From Larkinella knui (GTDB taxonomy: Bacteria > Bacteroidota > Bacteroidia > Cytophagales > Spirosomataceae), in contig NZ_RQJP01000005.1 in NCBI RefSeq assembly GCF_003858645.1, positions 682,001 to 746,000 on the forward strand: a stretch of 64,000 nucleotides of DNA, given 5' to 3'. The notes beneath the pieces are model-generated. The model was given only the letters and a program-made list of their open reading frames with translations. It searched no databases and was not told where the DNA came from. The translations under genes were made by a program, and so were the position numbers. Positions 35,869 through 44,001 of the stretch are shown here, piece after piece. How positions within the stretch are numbered: position 1 is the stretch's first letter; each line of letters begins with the position of its first letter.

Positions 35869-36900
35869 ATGAAAGCTCTCGTCCTAACTGAGTACAAACA
35901 TTTTGAACTACAAGACCTGCCCCGCCCACAACCCGGCCCGTCCGATGTGTTGGTAAAGGTACAAGCCGTTGGTATTTGCGGCAGCGACGTCCACGGGATG
36001 GACGGCAGCAGCGGGCGACGGATTCCGCCGATCGTCATGGGCCACGAAGCTTCGGGCATTGTGGTGGAAACCGGCGAAAATGTCAAAAATTGGCACATTG
36101 GCGACCGGGTTACCTTCGATTCAACAGTCTATGCCTTAGACGATTGGTTCAGTCGCCGGGGCATGTATAACCTCAGCGACGGTCGTGAAGTGCTGGGTGT
36201 TTCGACCCCGGATTTCCGGCGTCAGGGTGCCTTTGCCGAGTTTATCGTGGTGCCACAGCACATTCTTTACCAGATTCCCGATAACGTCAGTTTTACGCAG
36301 GCGGCTTTGGTTGAACCGGTAGCGGTGGCGTTGCACGCGCTGAGTCTGACCCCCATTCAGATCAACGATACGGCTGTTGTCGTGGGGGCGGGCATGATCG
36401 GTTTGTTCGTCATTCAGGCGCTCAAACTAGCTGGTTGCGGTTCCATCATCGCCGTCGATCTGGACGACGACCGGCTGGCTCTGGCCCTCAAACTCGGCGC
36501 AACGGTTGCCCTCAATGCGGGTACGCAGGACATTACGGCGGAGGTTCAGGCGCTGACGCACGGGCGTGGAGCGGATGTTTCGTTTGAAGTCGTCGGTATT
36601 GGACCCTCCGTCAAAACCGCCATAGACTGTGTCCGAAAAGGCGCAACGGTAACGCTGGTAGGCAATCTTTCGAAATCGGTCGATGTTTCGTTGCAGGCCA
36701 TTGTTACCCGGCAGTTGCGGCTTCAGGGTTCCTGCTCGATCAACGGGGAATACGAAGCGGCCCTGGATTTAATTTCATCCGGCAAAATCAACGTCGAAGC
36801 CATCCTGAGCGCGGAGGTTCCCCTGACGGAAGGCGCCAACTGGTTTCAGCGGTTGTATGAGAAAGAAAAAGGGCTGATAAAAGTGGTTTTAAAGCCCTGA
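35869..36900 (+). CDS. Zinc-dependent alcohol dehydrogenase (MDR/threonine-sorbitol dehydrogenase type) without structural-zinc cysteines
   Basis: 343 residues from ATG at 35869; a GTG inside the repeat 18 bases upstream is less likely. Medium-chain dehydrogenase with catalytic zinc ligands in GICGSDVHG (Cys37) and MGHEASG (His59, Glu60), and the NAD-binding VVVGAGMIGLFVIQAL and DLDDDRLALA. Relatives carry four Cys in the lobe after DRVTFDSTVY; here residues 88-105 read YALDDWFSRRGMYNLSDG with none, so the structural zinc is absent. It presumably oxidises a polyol or sugar alcohol. It lies between the mcrB- and mcrC-like genes. Confidence 0.88.
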   Translation: MKALVLTEYKHFELQDLPRPQPGPSDVLVKVQAVGICGSDVHGMDGSSGRRIPPIVMGHEASGIVVETGENVKNWHIGDRVTFDSTVYALDDWFSRRGMYNLSDGREVLGVSTPDFRRQGAFAEFIVVPQHILYQIPDNVSFTQAALVEPVAVALHALSLTPIQINDTAVVVGAGMIGLFVIQALKLAGCGSIIAVDLDDDRLALALKLGATVALNAGTQDITAEVQALTHGRGADVSFEVVGIGPSVKTAIDCVRKGATVTLVGNLSKSVDVSLQAIVTRQLRLQGSCSINGEYEAALDLISSGKINVEAILSAEVPLTEGANWFQRLYEKEKGLIKVVLKP

Positions 36901-36907
36901 TCGATTG

Positions 36908-36979
36908 GCGGTATTCAGTTTACGGCAGACATCAGCCACCGTATCGACGGTCCGGCGAAAACCGTAAGCTGAATACCGC
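36908..36979. repeat. Inverted repeat, family C
   Basis: GCGGTATTCAGTTTACGG and the near reverse complement CCGTAAGCTGAATACCGC form arms around a GC-rich interior (CCACCGTATCGACGGTCCGG). A second member with longer arms is at 63430-63508. It separates the dehydrogenase from convergent lipoprotein genes and may also act as a terminator. Confidence 0.75.
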
Positions 36980-36982
36980 AAA

Positions 36983-37399
36983 CTAGTGGGCTGCCACGTA
37001 ATGAATCGAATACATCGAATTATTTCCCATTCGATAATCGACGACCAGATCCGTTTTGCGGAGCGATAAAATACGCAGTTCAGAAACCCCGATGCAGTTT
37101 ACCGTCGCACAATATGGGTCGCTATCTCCGGTGGTCAGCACGTTTAGAACGCTCTGCTGCCGGCTTATTCTGGTTGGCGAGCAGCATAAATGCGCCCGGT
37201 TTTCGTACAAAACCGTGCCATCGGTCCGAAATTCAATAATCTCCGGGGTCGTAATTTCCCGCCAGTCCTTGCCATCTTTACCGATTTCGACGGATTTCCA
37301 GCGTTTGGAAAGTTGATCAGAAGGCGAAATGCCACGATCTGCATGGTCACACGCCAGGGCAACAAACACGGTAAGCACAAGGTAGGAAGCGGTTTTCAT
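36983..37399 (-). CDS. Hypothetical lipocalin-like lipoprotein (tandem copy 2)
   Basis: 138 residues. MKTASYLVLTVFVALAC is a lipoprotein signal (Cys17). It shares with the next upstream gene SPSDxLxKRW near the start, IEFRTDG, a CCSP motif (HLCCSPTRISRQQSVLNVL) and a SELR strand, so they are tandem duplicates. The fold is probably a lipocalin-like beta barrel; the vicinal Cys-Cys and two further Cys may form disulfides. Function unknown. Confidence 0.72.
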   Translation of the reverse strand: MKTASYLVLTVFVALACDHADRGISPSDQLSKRWKSVEIGKDGKDWREITTPEIIEFRTDGTVLYENRAHLCCSPTRISRQQSVLNVLTTGDSDPYCATVNCIGVSELRILSLRKTDLVVDYRMGNNSMYSIHYVAAH

Positions 37400-37416
37400 C
37401 GTGTGAAAAAGAAGAA

Positions 37417-37839
37417 TTATTGGGCCGGTTTGTACTTCATAAGATACTGACCCGCCGGATAGGAGGGGCCAAAAACACTTTCCACAATTAATTCGTCAGC
37501 CGTTAACGCAACCAGCCTCAATTCCGACGGGGGTGCGCAATCGACGTACTCACAACCGGGACCGCCGTAGAGTTCGGTAACTTTCAATCGCTGTTTCTGG
37601 CGTTCAACCCGGACCGGCGAGCAGCAGGGCGGTGTGGTATTGTGGTATACGATACCGCCATCGCTGCGAAACTCGATTTGCCACGCGTACGATACCGGTT
37701 TCCAATTTTCGGTCCCGCTTTTTGTCTCGATCAACTCCCATTTCCGGTAGAGCAAATCGGAAGGTGATGCGACCTGTTTTGATCGGTCACAGGAAATCGA
37801 AAGGGTTAAAATCAGAATAAATAGAATCAGTAGTTTCAT
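37417..37839 (-). CDS. Hypothetical lipocalin-like lipoprotein (tandem copy 1)
   Basis: 140 residues from ATG at 37839; the lipoprotein signal is MKLLILFILILTLSISC. Shared features with the downstream paralogue: SPSDLLYRKWELIE, IEFRSDGGIVYHN, PPCCSPVRVERQ, and PSELRLVAL. The two genes are 17 bp apart in one operon. Function unknown. Confidence 0.75.
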   Translation of the reverse strand: MKLLILFILILTLSISCDRSKQVASPSDLLYRKWELIETKSGTENWKPVSYAWQIEFRSDGGIVYHNTTPPCCSPVRVERQKQRLKVTELYGGPGCEYVDCAPPSELRLVALTADELIVESVFGPSYPAGQYLMKYKPAQ

Positions 37840-37935
37840 GACTTTTCTACATTTGTAAGTAGGAGCCATTTTTTAGGACAATCGTTGGAGTCCTGATAAG
37901 CATTTCGTGTTGAACATTGACAAACTTAATTTGGG

Positions 37936-38175
37936 ATGGAAGACTTATTGAAAAGGATTACCATTAATCCGATGGTCAGCCGGGGAAAACCGACGATTCG
38001 TAACATGCGGTTTACTGTCGCTCAAATGCTGGAATTATTGGCCTCAGGCATGACGGAGGAAGAAATTCTTCAAGATTATGCTTATATCGAAAAAGCTGAT
38101 ATTCAGGCGTGTTTGCTGTATGCGTCGCGTATGGCAAATGCGGGATCAATTACGGTATTTCCTACTGCCGCCTGA
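37936..38175 (+). CDS. DUF433 protein, putative antitoxin
   Basis: 79 residues. Whole length is a DUF433 domain: ITINPMVSRGKPTIRNMRFTV, QMLELLASGMTEEEILQDYAY, and a final helix. DUF433 proteins carry a VapB-like helical DNA-binding fold and commonly precede DUF5615 genes. The stop overlaps the start of the downstream gene as TGATG, which is translational coupling typical for toxin-antitoxin pairs. Base composition is A+T-richer than the flanks, suggesting acquisition. Confidence 0.88.
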   Translation: MEDLLKRITINPMVSRGKPTIRNMRFTVAQMLELLASGMTEEEILQDYAYIEKADIQACLLYASRMANAGSITVFPTAA

Positions 38176-38540
38176 TGGCAAGTGATCTTAAATTTATTGT
38201 AGATACCCAACTTCCTCCGGTTCTGGCCTCTTTCCTGTCTCGTAAAGGATTTGACGCTATCTATACAACCTCGTTTTTTGAAGGTTATTTATTGGGAGAT
38301 GAAGAGATTAGTCAACTAGCTGTCGCGCAAAATCGCATCATTATTACAAAAGACAGTGATTTTTCAGAGTATTATTTTTTGAAAGGGTCACCACCGAAAA
38401 TTCTTCATTTGTCAGTTGGCAATATTCGTAATCGGGATTTAGTAGACTGGTTGGATAGTGTTTTACCGCTTATTGCATCTTTTTTTGAAGCCGGATCCGA
38501 TATGATTGAAATCAATTTAAAAGAAATGATTAGTTATTAA
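38175..38540 (+). CDS. DUF5615 PIN-like protein, putative toxin
   Basis: 121 residues from the ATG in the TGATG overlap. DUF5615 (Mut7-C/PIN-like) features: FIVDTQLPPVLASFLSRKGFDA with the first acidic residue, and IIITKDSDFSEYYF with the second acidic pair. Such proteins are predicted RNases that pair with DUF433. A+T-rich like its partner. Its stop lies one base before the start of the Gfo/Idh gene (TAATATG), so an inserted pair may now drive that gene. Confidence 0.88.
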   Translation: MASDLKFIVDTQLPPVLASFLSRKGFDAIYTTSFFEGYLLGDEEISQLAVAQNRIIITKDSDFSEYYFLKGSPPKILHLSVGNIRNRDLVDWLDSVLPLIASFFEAGSDMIEINLKEMISY

Positions 38541-38541
38541 T

Positions 38542-39624
38542 ATGCCCCGAATCCTCAACATCGCCCTCATTGGCCCGGGCAAAGTGGCCCATAACCACGC
38601 CCGGGCTGCTTTAGAAACACCTGACACCAAGCTGGTTGCCATCTACGGCCGGAATCACACCAAAACCGACGAGTTTGCCAATCAATATGGCATCACAGCC
38701 TATTCCGACATCTATGACATGGTCGACCGCGAGAATGTGGACATCTGCATCGTCTGCACCCCGCACCCCGCCCACCGCGTCGTGACCGTGGCGGCTTTGG
38801 AAGCCGGGGCGAATGTGCTGGTCGAAAAACCGCTGGCGTCGTCGCTGGCCGATTGTGATGCCATGATCGAAGCGGCCCGCAAGGCCAACCGGCAACTCGC
38901 CGTGGTGAGTCAGCGCCGGTTTTACGAACCCTGCCTGCGAATGCGCCAGGCGATCGATGACGGCAAAATTGGAAAACCGGTGCTCGGCATGGCCCAGTTA
39001 TTCGGGTGGCGCAGTGAAGAGTATTACCGCAGCGATCCGTGGCGCGGTTCGTGGGAGCACGAAGGCGGGGGCGTTCTGGTCAACCAGGCACCACACCAGC
39101 TGGATTTACTGCTCTGGTACATGGGCGAAATGGAAGAAGTGTACGGCGTCTGGGCCAACCTGAATCACCCCGAAATCGAGGTAGACGACACGGCCGTAGC
39201 TATTGTCCGATTTAAAAACGGCGGTATCGGCAATGTGATCGTCAGCAATTCGCAAAAACCGGGTTTATACGGAAAAGTGCACATTCACGGACAGAATGGC
39301 GCGTCGATTGGCGTCCAGACCGACGGCGGATCCATGTTCATTGCCGGCATGACGTCCATTCAGGACGCCCCCTACAACGATGTGTGGTCGGTACCGGGTG
39401 AAGCCGATCAGCAGCCCATCTGGAAAGTGGAGGATGACGCGGTTTTCAATAGCGTCGATTCGTCCAGCCATTATTTTTCGCGGCAACTGGCGGATTTTGG
39501 GCAGGCGATTCGCGAAGGACGCCGGCCGCTGGTGACGGGCGAAGAAGGTCGAAAAGTGGTTGCTCTGTTTGAGGCAATCTACGAGTCGACACGCACCCGA
39601 CAGCCCGTACGATTGGGTTCCTGA
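38542..39624 (+). CDS. Gfo/Idh/MocA family oxidoreductase
   Basis: 360 residues. N-terminal Rossmann domain IALIGPGKVAHNHARAAL, the EKP motif in NVLVEKPLASSLADCDAM, and the C-terminal catalytic HEGGGVLVNQAPHQLDLLLWYMG with the His pair. It uses NAD(P) to oxidise or reduce sugars or cyclitols; substrate unknown. No signal peptide, so it is cytoplasmic, unlike the Tat-exported member at the right edge. It follows the toxin-like gene by one base. Confidence 0.93.
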   Translation: MPRILNIALIGPGKVAHNHARAALETPDTKLVAIYGRNHTKTDEFANQYGITAYSDIYDMVDRENVDICIVCTPHPAHRVVTVAALEAGANVLVEKPLASSLADCDAMIEAARKANRQLAVVSQRRFYEPCLRMRQAIDDGKIGKPVLGMAQLFGWRSEEYYRSDPWRGSWEHEGGGVLVNQAPHQLDLLLWYMGEMEEVYGVWANLNHPEIEVDDTAVAIVRFKNGGIGNVIVSNSQKPGLYGKVHIHGQNGASIGVQTDGGSMFIAGMTSIQDAPYNDVWSVPGEADQQPIWKVEDDAVFNSVDSSSHYFSRQLADFGQAIREGRRPLVTGEEGRKVVALFEAIYESTRTRQPVRLGS

Positions 39625-39679
39625 AATTGGTTTCAACAAATTCCGGCGTGTCTACGTTTTGAAAGTAACTCATCGGCTT

Positions 39680-40558
39680 ATGAAGAAACTTACTCAACTT
39701 CTTTACCTCATCGGAATTTTTGTTCTGGCCGACGGCTGCCGGAAAACGCCTGTCGGAAACACCCAATCGCCGGAAATGGGCGACATAACGGCATCGGATT
39801 TTGGTACCAAACGTAAGCTGGGCATCGATTTTACGGCGCACAGTTCATCTCCGGCCTGGACGCTGGACATCGATTTTACCAAAGCCATTCGTTTTCAGAC
39901 CCCGAACGGCCCCCTGCTCACCGCAGCCGTACCTAAATCGCAGCGGGATCCGCGCGGGAACGGTATTCTGTTCGACGCCCAATTGATGGCGGAACCCACC
40001 GGATCGAGCCGCCGGCCTTCCGGTCGTGCGGGAACGGCCAGTCAGCGCGATGGTCGCCTGAAAGTGATCATCAGCCCGGTGGTGTGCCGCGACAACCGGA
40101 GCGGCCAGGCGTATGCGTACGGGGTAACGATTGAAACCAACGGCCAGCGGTATAGCGGGTGCGGGACATTTCTCAACGGCGTGGGGCGGCTCAACAGCCA
40201 GTGGGTGCTGGAAACCTACCGCGGTCAGCGGCTCCACGCCGAACAGTTTGTCAACCGGCAGATACCGTCGCTCAATATTAACCTGAAAGAGAGAAAGTTG
40301 CAGGGGTTTACGGGTTGCAATACCCTACAGGGACAGGTGCAGGCCGAAGGCGATAACGTGCGGTTTGAAACCGTTGCCACCACGCGCCGGGCGTGTCCTT
40401 ACAACTTCGAAAGCGGTTTTCTGTCAGCCCTGCAAAGCGTTACGCTTTACCGGATCAGTAACAACCGGCTGACGCTGCTGGCCGACGGAAAGTACGTCAT
40501 GACGTTTCGGAAAACGGTTAAAAAAGAAACCGGTGCGGTCGGCCAACCCGGGCAATAG
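39680..40558 (+). CDS. Lipoprotein with COG3650-like and META/HslJ domains
   Basis: 292 residues from ATG at 39680 (MKKLTQLLYLIGIFVLADGC, lipoprotein signal with Cys20). The middle part SPVVCRDNRSGQAYAYGVTI...YSGCGTFL looks like COG3650. The last ~90 residues are a META/HslJ domain: LQGFTGCNTLQGQV and TRRACPYNFESGFLSAL. HslJ-type domains are heat-shock or resistance-related envelope lipoproteins; exact role unknown. It is 54 bp upstream of the mcrC-like gene on the same strand. Confidence 0.85.
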   Translation: MKKLTQLLYLIGIFVLADGCRKTPVGNTQSPEMGDITASDFGTKRKLGIDFTAHSSSPAWTLDIDFTKAIRFQTPNGPLLTAAVPKSQRDPRGNGILFDAQLMAEPTGSSRRPSGRAGTASQRDGRLKVIISPVVCRDNRSGQAYAYGVTIETNGQRYSGCGTFLNGVGRLNSQWVLETYRGQRLHAEQFVNRQIPSLNINLKERKLQGFTGCNTLQGQVQAEGDNVRFETVATTRRACPYNFESGFLSALQSVTLYRISNNRLTLLADGKYVMTFRKTVKKETGAVGQPGQ

Positions 40559-40612
40559 ACGTTGATGCAGGATGCGTAATGCTGCCGTTCTGATCTGTAT
40601 ATCCCGTTCACA

Positions 40613-41875
40613 ATGACGCATTCCATTGCCGAATACGGTCTCATCCGGCGCACCCGGGATTTTCCGGATTTCCCCAATTCGCTGACGGAACTGTATCTTC
40701 CGGATGGCACCTTCGATGCGCTCAAAAACTTCGTGACTGAAAACGAGGACGATGCGGTCATGACGTTTTTCCTGCAAAAAGGCCGGGAATGCATCCGGGT
40801 AAAGAATTATGTCGGGCTGCTCGAAACCCGGGACGGAACGCAGCTTGAAATCCTGCCCAAAGCCGCAGAGGCCGATCAGGCCCGCACGGCACTGCTCAGA
40901 ATGCTGCTTCACCTGCGCAACAGCCCGTTCCGATCCTCCAGGTCCGTGCGACTGGGAACGAATCGTCTGCCCTTGTGGGAAGTTTTTATCGCCCTGTTTC
41001 TGGATGAAGTTACACCCCTGATCACCAGGGGCTTGCAGCGGTCGTATGTGTCCCAAACGGCTAATCAGCGGTATTTGAAAGGAAAGCTGGAACTGGTTGC
41101 CCAGGTCCGGCAAAACAGTCTTCACGCCGAGCGTATGGTCGCCACGTTTGATACCCATACGGCAAATTTACCGGCCAATCGTTTGTTGAAATCGGCCCTC
41201 CAGTTTGTGCAGACCCGTGCCCGAACCGTCGCCAATCAAAGCCGCATCCGGCAACTGGTGTTCGCCATGGAAGACATTCCGCCTTCCGAACGGATTCAGG
41301 ACGATTGGCGGGCCGTTACTGCCAGTAACCGACTTTTTGAACCGTATCAACCGGCTTTGCGGTGGGCCCGGGCCCTGTTGAGTGGCCGGGCCTATGGCTT
41401 GTCGCCGGGGCGGCATCTGACGCTGACCTTGCTGTTTCCGATGGAACGGGTGTTTGAAGACTACGTAGCTGCCGGTTTTAAACGGTATGTGACGGATGGT
41501 GAAGTGGTGATTCAGGAATCGTCGCAGCACCTGATCGACAACCACAGCGGTTTGCGGAAATTTAAACTGCGCCCGGATCTGATTCTGCGTCAAAATGGCA
41601 AGACGACGGTTCTGGATACCAAGTGGAAACGAATCGATGCCGCCAATACCGCCGGAAATTACGGCATCGACCAGGCCGATTTATACCAGTTATACGCCTA
41701 CGGAAAGAAATACGGTGCCTCCGAACTTTTGCTGATTTATCCGGCTACGGAACAGTTTCAAAAACCGCTCGACCTCTTTGGATACGACGAAACGATGCAC
41801 CTGCGCGTTGTTCCCTTCGACGTCCATTTGCCGTTGCGGGAGGCAGTTTTAAGGATACTGATGAATCATGAATGA
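40613..41875 (+). CDS. McrC-type PD-(D/E)XK nuclease
   Basis: 420 residues. The N-terminal half has the McrC hallmark KNYVGLLETRDGTQLEILPK and LEVTPLITRG-like block (FLDEVTPLITRGLQRSYV), then LKGKL for McrB contact. The nuclease core is LRPDLILRQNGKTTVLDTKWK: Asp322, Asp335 and Lys337 form D-DxK. McrC cleaves DNA when activated by the McrB motor. The motor gene is at 34183-35784; five to seven unrelated genes lie between. The nuclease is intact, so both halves are probably functional, although unlinked. Confidence 0.92.
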   Translation: MTHSIAEYGLIRRTRDFPDFPNSLTELYLPDGTFDALKNFVTENEDDAVMTFFLQKGRECIRVKNYVGLLETRDGTQLEILPKAAEADQARTALLRMLLHLRNSPFRSSRSVRLGTNRLPLWEVFIALFLDEVTPLITRGLQRSYVSQTANQRYLKGKLELVAQVRQNSLHAERMVATFDTHTANLPANRLLKSALQFVQTRARTVANQSRIRQLVFAMEDIPPSERIQDDWRAVTASNRLFEPYQPALRWARALLSGRAYGLSPGRHLTLTLLFPMERVFEDYVAAGFKRYVTDGEVVIQESSQHLIDNHSGLRKFKLRPDLILRQNGKTTVLDTKWKRIDAANTAGNYGIDQADLYQLYAYGKKYGASELLLIYPATEQFQKPLDLFGYDETMHLRVVPFDVHLPLREAVLRILMNHE

Positions 41876-41940
41876 GGAACGGTGAACGGGTCGGTGAAAG
41901 AATTCATCGTTCATCATTTACCATTCATCATTATCTTACT
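41866..41940. repeat. Inverted repeat overlapping the mcrC stop
   Basis: AATCATGAATGAGGAACGGTGAAC pairs imperfectly with the ATCGTTCATCATTTACCATTCATCATT side. The left arm contains the mcrC stop codon. Sequences like TTCATCATTTACCATTCATC occur as dispersed palindromes in this phylum; a related fragment (AATGACAAATGATGAAT) is at 49000-49016. Confidence 0.6.
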
Positions 41941-41975
41941 TAACTTACGCCCGACTAAACCCTCAATCCTCTTAA

Positions 41976-43295
41976 ATGCCACTTCTACTCACCTTTCTGG
42001 GCATTCTGGCCCTGGTATTTTTGATCGCATTTGTCAAGATCGACACCTTCATTTCGTTTGTTCTGGTGTCGCTCGCCATCGGGCTGGCGTCGGGAATGGA
42101 CGTTGCGGCTGTCGGCAAATCCATTCAGACCGGCATTGGCGGAACGCTGGGCGAGCTGGTTCTGATTGTGGGTTTTGGGGCCATGCTGGGTCGGCTGGTG
42201 GCTGAAAGCGGAGCGGCCATGCGCATTACCAACGTTTTAATCAAGGTGTTTGGCGTCAAAAACCTCCGCTGGGGGCTGGCGCTGGCCGGTTTCATTATCG
42301 GTATTCCGCTGTTTTATAACGCCGGTTTCATCATCGTTTTTCCATTAATTATTACGATTGCTGCGTCGTCGGGTTTGCCGATGATGACGGTGGCCGTTCC
42401 GATGCTGGCGGCTTTGTCGGTGGCCCACGGTTATCTGCCCCCGCACCCGTCGCCGGCGGCCATTGCCGGGCAGTTGGGGGCCAACATTGGGCGGACGCTC
42501 GTGTACGGCATCTTGGTCTCGATCCCCGCCATCATCATCGCGGGACCTATTTTTGGCCGAACCCTGACGAAGTATCAACCCAAACCCGACCCTCAGCTTT
42601 TCAAAGTCCGGGTGATTCCCGAACATGAACTGCCGGGTGCAGGCATCAGCTTTTTCGTGGCGCTTTTGCCGGTTTTGCTGCTCACGATGACCGGGCCGCT
42701 GAAGTCGGTTTTGCCAGCGGGTTCGTTTGCCCATCAGGCGGTTACGCTGCTGGCCGAGCCGTATATCGGCATGTTACTTTCGGTATTGGTGGCGGTTTAT
42801 GCGCTGGGCATTCAGCGGGGGCAAACGATGAAAGTCGTCATGAAAGACCTTGAAGAAGCCATCAAAGCCGCATCGCCGGTATTGCTGGTAATTGCCGGAG
42901 CCGGGGCGTTGAAGCAGATCTTTATTGATAGCGGAACGAGCAAGTACATCGGTTTTTTGCTCCAGGGCGTCGATATTTCTCCCTTGTTGCTGGGTTGGGC
43001 CATTGCTGCCGTTATCCGGGTTTGCGTGGGTTCGGCCACCGTGGCCGGTTTGACGACCGTCGGGATTATCTTGCCGTTGATTCAAAATCAGACCAATGTG
43101 AAACCCGAATTGATGGTGCTGGCCATTGGCTCCGGCAGCCTGATGATGTCGCACCTGAACGATGGCGGTTTCTGGTTATTCAAAGAATATTTTAACTTGA
43201 GCATCAAAGAAACGCTGCAAACCTGGACGGTGATGGAAACAATTGTCTCCATTGTGGGTCTGTTGGGTGTTTTAGCGTTAAATTTGGTGGTTTAA
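41976..43295 (+). CDS. GntP family permease (gluconate or D-serine type)
   Basis: 439 residues, about 12-14 hydrophobic segments. GntP family signs: GIGGTLGELVLIVGFGAMLGRLVAESGAA, a helix hairpin with PPHPSPAAIAGQLGANIG, and GSGSLMMSHLNDGGFWLFKEYF near the end. The family includes gluconate (GntT) and D-serine (DsdX) proton symporters; sequence alone does not separate them. The neighbours ridA and a D-serine dehydratase-like gene favour D-serine or a related amino acid. 19 bp separate it from ridA. Confidence 0.92.
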   Translation: MPLLLTFLGILALVFLIAFVKIDTFISFVLVSLAIGLASGMDVAAVGKSIQTGIGGTLGELVLIVGFGAMLGRLVAESGAAMRITNVLIKVFGVKNLRWGLALAGFIIGIPLFYNAGFIIVFPLIITIAASSGLPMMTVAVPMLAALSVAHGYLPPHPSPAAIAGQLGANIGRTLVYGILVSIPAIIIAGPIFGRTLTKYQPKPDPQLFKVRVIPEHELPGAGISFFVALLPVLLLTMTGPLKSVLPAGSFAHQAVTLLAEPYIGMLLSVLVAVYALGIQRGQTMKVVMKDLEEAIKAASPVLLVIAGAGALKQIFIDSGTSKYIGFLLQGVDISPLLLGWAIAAVIRVCVGSATVAGLTTVGIILPLIQNQTNVKPELMVLAIGSGSLMMSHLNDGGFWLFKEYFNLSIKETLQTWTVMETIVSIVGLLGVLALNLVV

Positions 43296-43314
43296 AATTC
43301 GTTTTCGATTCGCT

Positions 43315-43878
43315 ATGGAATACACCTCACACATGTACCTGAATTTGGGGTTTGAACCCGATAAAAAAGTAACGGTTGGGCCGCAGCCCGACGAAATCCC
43401 CGAAACGACGCTTATGACGCCTGACGAAAAATTTGCCCAACTGGGCCTGACCCTGCCACCTGCCCCGAAACCGATGGGCGTGTACAAACCGTGTTTGATC
43501 GTGGATCGCTTTGTGTATGTGTCCGGCCACGGACCGGTTAAAAACGATGGCAGCCGCATCATCGGCCGGATTGGCGCCGACATGAACATCGACGAAGGAA
43601 AACTGGCGGCTCAGCAAGTTGGCCTTACGATTCTGGCGACCCTGAAAGCCAAGTTCGGCACGTTGAACAAAATCAAACGCGTCATCAAAACGCTGGGCAT
43701 GGTCAATGCCACCGCCGACTTTGAGCGGCATCCGTTCGTGATCAATGGGTGCAGCGAATTGTTTGTCGCGATCTGGGGTGAAGACAATGGCGTGGGCGTT
43801 CGTTCCGCCGTCGGCATGGGCACTCTGCCGGAAAATATTCCGGTAGAAATTGAAGTGATGTTTGAATTGGCCGACTAA
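43315..43878 (+). CDS. RidA family imine/enamine deaminase
   Basis: 187 residues, longer than E. coli RidA (128) by an N-terminal ~55 residues. The RidA fold contains VYVSGHGPVKNDG, GLTILATLKAKFGTLNKIKRVIKTLGMVNAT, and C-terminal RSAVGMGTLPENIPVEIEVMF. The Arg of RSAVG aligns with E. coli Arg105, which holds the substrate carboxylate. RidA hydrolyses 2-aminoacrylate and similar imines released by PLP dehydratases. Its place between a permease and a PLP enzyme fits that role. Confidence 0.92.
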   Translation: MEYTSHMYLNLGFEPDKKVTVGPQPDEIPETTLMTPDEKFAQLGLTLPPAPKPMGVYKPCLIVDRFVYVSGHGPVKNDGSRIIGRIGADMNIDEGKLAAQQVGLTILATLKAKFGTLNKIKRVIKTLGMVNATADFERHPFVINGCSELFVAIWGEDNGVGVRSAVGMGTLPENIPVEIEVMFELAD

Positions 43879-43944
43879 AACCCGGACCGCGGTTTTACTG
43901 CGTTAATTCAAAACCGGAAAACTGATACAGTTAAATCCCCGAAA

Positions 43945-43989
43945 AACGCTGACCGGGCCTTCGACCGTATCGACGGCCCGGTCAGCGTT
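43945..43989 (+). other. 15-bp perfect hairpin inside the ridA-PLP enzyme gap
   Basis: AACGCTGACCGGGCC (43945-43959) pairs exactly with GGCCCGGTCAGCGTT (43975-43989) around TTCGACCGTATCGAC. Only a short TTTT lies 7 bases further. It may reduce downstream expression or protect the upstream mRNA. Confidence 0.7.
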
Positions 43990-44001
43990 AGAACTATTTT
44001 C

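Noticed and set aside
36944-36957. Shared ACCGTATCGACGG at 36939-36951 and 43964-43976 as a regulator site
   Set aside because: Both copies are in loops or interiors of hairpins and the genes are unrelated; too short to support a regulon.
40424-41158. Minus-strand open frame over the META gene end and mcrC start
   Set aside because: Spans two well-supported plus-strand genes and has no recognisable protein features.
35786-41940. Cargo between mcrB and mcrC as a complete mobile element
   Set aside because: The flanking repeats (35786-35858 and 41866-41940) are from different families, no recombinase is present, and no target duplication was seen.
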